NCBI GenBank assembly: GCA_030606765.1
Contig: JAUWFX010000095.1
Span: 1 to 7,421 of the forward strand
Source of the DNA: Dehalococcoidia bacterium
GTDB taxonomy: Bacteria > Chloroflexota > Dehalococcoidia > GIF9 > AB-539-J10
Reading direction: 5' to 3'
Length of the DNA stretch: 7,421 bases
Shown: positions 5,500 through 7,421 of the stretch, piece after piece
Position numbering within the stretch: position 1 is the first letter of the stretch
How the letters are laid out: each line of letters begins with the position of its first letter
The notes under the pieces: generated by a model
What the model saw: the letters and a program-made list of their open reading frames with translations, nothing else
What the model was told of the DNA's origin: nothing
Databases searched by the model: none
Translations under genes and position numbers: made by a program

Positions 5500-6438
5500 T
5501 TATTGGAAAACGTATGTTGTCCCTACGGTTGTAAGGATGAACTGCTGAGGCATCTCCTTGGCGAATTGATTGACGGCCTGCCAGCCGGTGCAGTGCATAG
5601 GCATGACAAAATCTGGGCCTATCTTCTTCATCTCCTCAATTGTCGGACCGATGATTGGCTCAAAAATCGGCCCCGTGAGGTGAAACCCGCCCAGAACTGC
5701 GTGAACCTTGCTCGTTTGTGCAGCCGCCTGGAGATGCTTGACCGTATTAATGATGCCAGCATGGGAACATCCACTGATAACCACTAGTCCCCTGCCTTTC
5801 ACCTTGACTGCCACCCCCTGGTCATCATGAAAGGGATCCACAATCCATTTGTCATCAATCTTCGCTTCGGCCCAGGGGAAGCCTTTCTCAAAATCCGTTA
5901 CCCGCCGCACTTCTCCTGAAATCAGGACAAGGTCTGAGAACAAAGTAGAAGCCTCTTTAATTTTATGAAGCACGGCCCCCGTTTCTTCTAAGGCTGCTTC
6001 ATCTAAGCGGTGGAATTCCACCCGTCGTCCGGTAATGGGGTTATTTAGACCCCGCTGAAGAAAAGCATCCGGATGAAGGACAACAGGTATTTCCTTTGCA
6101 GCCTTGTTTAGAAAATCTGGTAGAGCTCCAAAATGGTCGGGATGACCGTGGCTGAGAACCACCGCTTCAACTTTGCTCAAGTCCACATTCAGAACGCGTG
6201 CATTATGGAAAAAACAAGTCGATGACACACCTGCGTCCATTAGTACTACGTGTTCTTCGGCTCCCTTACAGACTCTGAGGAGACACGAGAATCCATGTTC
6301 TGCTAATGGAAAATTCGGAGGAAGTGTCATTGGCCGTTTGACCATGTCTGTGCCCTGAAGCAAAAGTGCATCTGTGTAATTGTCTATCAAGACCGTAACT
6401 TCCAATTTGTCCACTTCTTGTAGATTCAGTCCATTCAT
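5500..6438 (-). CDS. MBL-fold metallohydrolase, dihydropterin/MptE-like (COG1237 group)
   Basis: Metallo-beta-lactamase-fold enzyme of 312 aa. The metal ligands are all visible: the HxHxDH motif as H97, H99, D101, H102 (LSHGHPDHFGAL), then H226 (SGCSHAG), H253 (LGGFHLTG) and H282 (MPMHCTG). D68 in the strand VVLMDAG is the usual conserved Asp. The long insertion between the motifs, with GCSHAGIINT and GGFHL, is typical of proteins annotated as 7,8-dihydropterin-6-methyl-4-(ribofuranosyl)aminobenzene-5'-phosphate synthase or metal-dependent hydrolase, a group whose true substrates in bacteria are mostly unknown. The protein is probably cytoplasmic, with no signal peptide. The frame extends to an ATG at 6462, but the ATG at 6438 is preceded by AGGAGG at eight bases, so the shorter start is right. 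The gene appears monocistronic. No methanopterin or folate genes adjoin it. Confidence 0.94.
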   Translation of the reverse strand: MNGLNLQEVDKLEVTVLIDNYTDALLLQGTDMVKRPMTLPPNFPLAEHGFSCLLRVCKGAEEHVVLMDAGVSSTCFFHNARVLNVDLSKVEAVVLSHGHPDHFGALPDFLNKAAKEIPVVLHPDAFLQRGLNNPITGRRVEFHRLDEAALEETGAVLHKIKEASTLFSDLVLISGEVRRVTDFEKGFPWAEAKIDDKWIVDPFHDDQGVAVKVKGRGLVVISGCSHAGIINTVKHLQAAAQTSKVHAVLGGFHLTGPIFEPIIGPTIEEMKKIGPDFVMPMHCTGWQAVNQFAKEMPQQFILTTVGTTYVFQ

Positions 6439-6446
6439 TGTGTTGA

Positions 6447-6452
6447 CCTCCT
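6447..6452 (-). promoter_or_regulatory. Ribosome binding site of the MBL-fold gene
   Basis: Minus-strand AGGAGG sits eight bases before the ATG at 6438-6436. It lies inside the longer open frame, so it rules out the ATG at 6462 as the main start. Confidence 0.85.
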
Positions 6453-6462
6453 GTATATGCAT

Positions 6463-6705
6463 GTCCAGTAATGGCTTGACTTGTTGTGACTACCTACTGC
6501 CCGTTGTCGGTAACTATGCCAGAGCTTTGCAGGTCCTTCACCAAGATTATATCCCCTGTCGAGACAGGAACGCAAACGAAGAAGAGGATACACTTCAGAG
6601 GATAAGGTAATTCAAGTGTCAACGAATGAAACTAAAAGATGATCAAAGGGTAGGAAGAGGGACATTATTCGTATCTAAACGATGGTAATCAAATTAACAT
6701 TACAG
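6463..6705. other. Intergenic region between the hydrolase and tRNA genes
   Basis: 243 bases holding the leader of the hydrolase gene. A small hairpin CCTGTCGAGACAGG is at 6555-6568, and a minus-strand TTGACA (6617-6622) has no convincing -10 at proper spacing. No gene is supported here. Confidence 0.5.
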
Positions 6706-6787
6706 TGGGGAAGGGGGGACTCGAACCCCCACGCCTTTCAGCACATGATCCTAAGTCATGCTCGTCTGCCAATTCCGACACTCCCCC
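6706..6787 (-). tRNA. tRNA-Leu (anticodon UAG)
   Basis: All cloverleaf parts can be drawn on the minus strand. The acceptor stem GGGGGAG pairs with CTTCCCC (one G-U), with discriminator A. The D arm is TCG GAATTGGCAGA CGA. The anticodon stem CATGA/TCATG closes the loop CTTAGGA with anticodon TAG. A long class II variable arm (about 13 bases, TGCTGAAAGGCGT) follows, then the T arm GGGGG TTCGAGT CCCCC. UAG reads CUA and other CUN leucine codons. The long variable arm and discriminator A fit leucine. The 3' CCA is not encoded (CTG follows), so it must be added enzymatically. The total is 82 bases. Confidence 0.97.
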
Positions 6788-6805
6788 GATAGGAAACCAC
6801 CTAAT

Positions 6806-6834
6806 ACAATAGCATTTTACGGGACTCGCCTCAA
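6806..6834 (-). promoter_or_regulatory. Sigma70-like promoter of tRNA-Leu
   Basis: On the minus strand TTGAGG (6834-6829) and TATTGT (6811-6806) are separated by exactly 17 bases, and the -10 is preceded by TGC. The tRNA 5' end lies 18 bases beyond the -10, a normal arrangement for a tRNA transcript with a short leader. Confidence 0.6.
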
Positions 6835-7168
6835 ACCATCGAATTCCAGGGACACCATGCCAATCAGGTCTACTATAAATCAGGCATTATATCCCCAGAA
6901 TAATCTGCGTAAATAAAGAGACGATTTCTTAAACCATCACCTGAAAAAGTTTGAAAATTGAGCACCGCAAGTGACGCCGCTTCAGATGCTATTTGTACTT
7001 GGGTTCTCGGCTCTATTTACATTCGCCATCGACTATCCTAAGTACGTTGCTTTCAAAAGATTTGAGCTGTGACTCCTATGGGAATTATAGGCCAATCCCC
7101 CACTTAACCCATACATAATACCTATGGTAGACTGATGGCTTGGCATCACACATAATATAGAGCAGAAT
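6835..7168. other. AT-rich intergenic region before the transporter gene
   Basis: About 334 bases with frequent stops on the frames I checked and no recognisable gene. A weak promoter-like pair for the transporter is TTGAGC (7062-7067), 17 bases, TTATAG (7085-7090). CCTATGG occurs twice (7075-7081 and 7121-7127), a possible but unproven pair of binding sites. Confidence 0.4.
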
Positions 7169-7421
7169 ATGTCAGCGAATTGGAAATCATCACCAATGAT
7201 TGCCTTAGTTGCCCTTGTTGGGGTAACGGCAGTCTGGGGCTATACTTTTCTTGTTGTACAAGATGCCATAGCACGCATGGCAGTCATGGACTTTCTAGCG
7301 TGGCGCTTTGTAGTAGCTAGTGTTGTGATGATTGCCTTGCGTCCGACCTGTCTGCGTAACGTGACGCGTCTCGAATTACTGCGCGGCGTTGGACTAGGCA
7401 CAATACTTGGGCTGGGTTATA
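7169..7421 (+). CDS. EamA/DMT-superfamily transporter, N-terminal part (cut by window end)
   Basis: The first 84 codons of an inner-membrane permease of the drug/metabolite transporter superfamily, which normally has ten helices in about 290-300 aa. Residues 9-30 form the first helix (MIALVALVGVTAVWGYTFLV), containing the W-G-x-x-F pattern typical of the first EamA repeat. Residues 38-57 form the second (AVMDFLAWRFVVASVVMIAL), with the family F-L-x-x-R-F-x-x-A motif. RPTCLRN is a positively charged cytoplasmic loop, and GVGLGTILGLGY begins the third helix. The ATG at 7169 gives a short polar N-terminus before helix 1, as expected. The ribosome site is weak (AGAG). EamA members export amino acids, metabolites or other small molecules, and the substrate cannot be read here. 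The gene continues beyond the window. Confidence 0.88.
   Translation, partial: MSANWKSSPMIALVALVGVTAVWGYTFLVVQDAIARMAVMDFLAWRFVVASVVMIALRPTCLRNVTRLELLRGVGLGTILGLGY

Noticed and set aside
5446..5787. Plus-strand open frame of 113 codons
   Set aside because: It lies antisense to the metallo-beta-lactamase-fold gene, whose metal motifs are clear, and has no motif of its own.
6555..6568. Small hairpin CCTGTCGAGACAGG
   Set aside because: It has a five-pair stem plus tetraloop and no U-tract on either strand, so it is within chance expectation.
6617..6622. Minus-strand TTGACA as -35 for the hydrolase gene
   Set aside because: No acceptable -10 lies 16-18 bases downstream, and the start codon is about 180 bases away.
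1..7421. CRISPR array, insertion sequence, integrase or phage genes
   Set aside because: No regularly spaced repeats, transposase motifs or terminal repeats with target duplications were seen. The inverted repeats found are isolated.

Overview
The window looks like chromosomal DNA from a bacterium of moderate GC content. The best guess is a Chloroflexota lineage of the Dehalococcoidia type. That guess rests on the LuxR-type response regulator, whose C-terminal helix (SVESYINVIYQ...LGLSGE) resembles Dehalococcoidia regulators as I remember them, on a geranylgeranyl-reductase-like flavoprotein beside uppS, and on an intergenic TCATTGCGAG...CGCAATGAC-type repeat. The assignment is inference. Bacterial Shine-Dalgarno sequences, sigma70-like promoters and a bacterial UppS are seen directly.

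Layout. 1-134 (minus): what looks like the decayed start of a NarL-type receiver domain, broken by a frameshift and a stop and running off the left edge. 162-194: a perfect 13-bp inverted repeat. 246-908 (minus): an intact response regulator with no kinase in view. 1032-2089 (plus): a promoter, an unrecognised basic ORF of about 105 aa, and a MarR-family regulator with an unusual charged C-terminal tail. 2266-4154 (plus): a two-gene operon with a 4-bp ATGA overlap, encoding a geranylgeranyl-reductase-family flavoprotein (TTG start) and undecaprenyl diphosphate synthase. 4215-4300: a degenerate palindromic intergenic repeat between convergent genes. 4364-5161 (minus): a short-chain dehydrogenase with an extended -10 promoter. 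5228-5439: a probable frameshifted gene remnant. 5500-6438 (minus): a metallo-beta-lactamase-fold hydrolase of the dihydropterin/MptE-like (COG1237) group, whose start is fixed by AGGAGG. 6706-6787 (minus): tRNA-Leu(UAG) with its promoter. 7169-end (plus): the N-terminus of an EamA/DMT-family transporter.

How the genes work together. The only clear functional unit is GGR-UppS. UppS makes the long cis-polyprenyl diphosphate used as cell-wall carrier, and the co-translated flavoprotein is of a family that saturates isoprenoid double bonds. A plausible reading is that this cell reduces a polyprenyl lipid or carrier, or a quinone tail. The other genes look like independent single-gene units. I see no defence island, CRISPR array, intact mobile element or biosynthetic cluster. 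The most unusual items are the GGR-UppS coupling, the symmetric palindrome next to a decaying regulator, and the uncharacterised ORF in front of the MarR gene.
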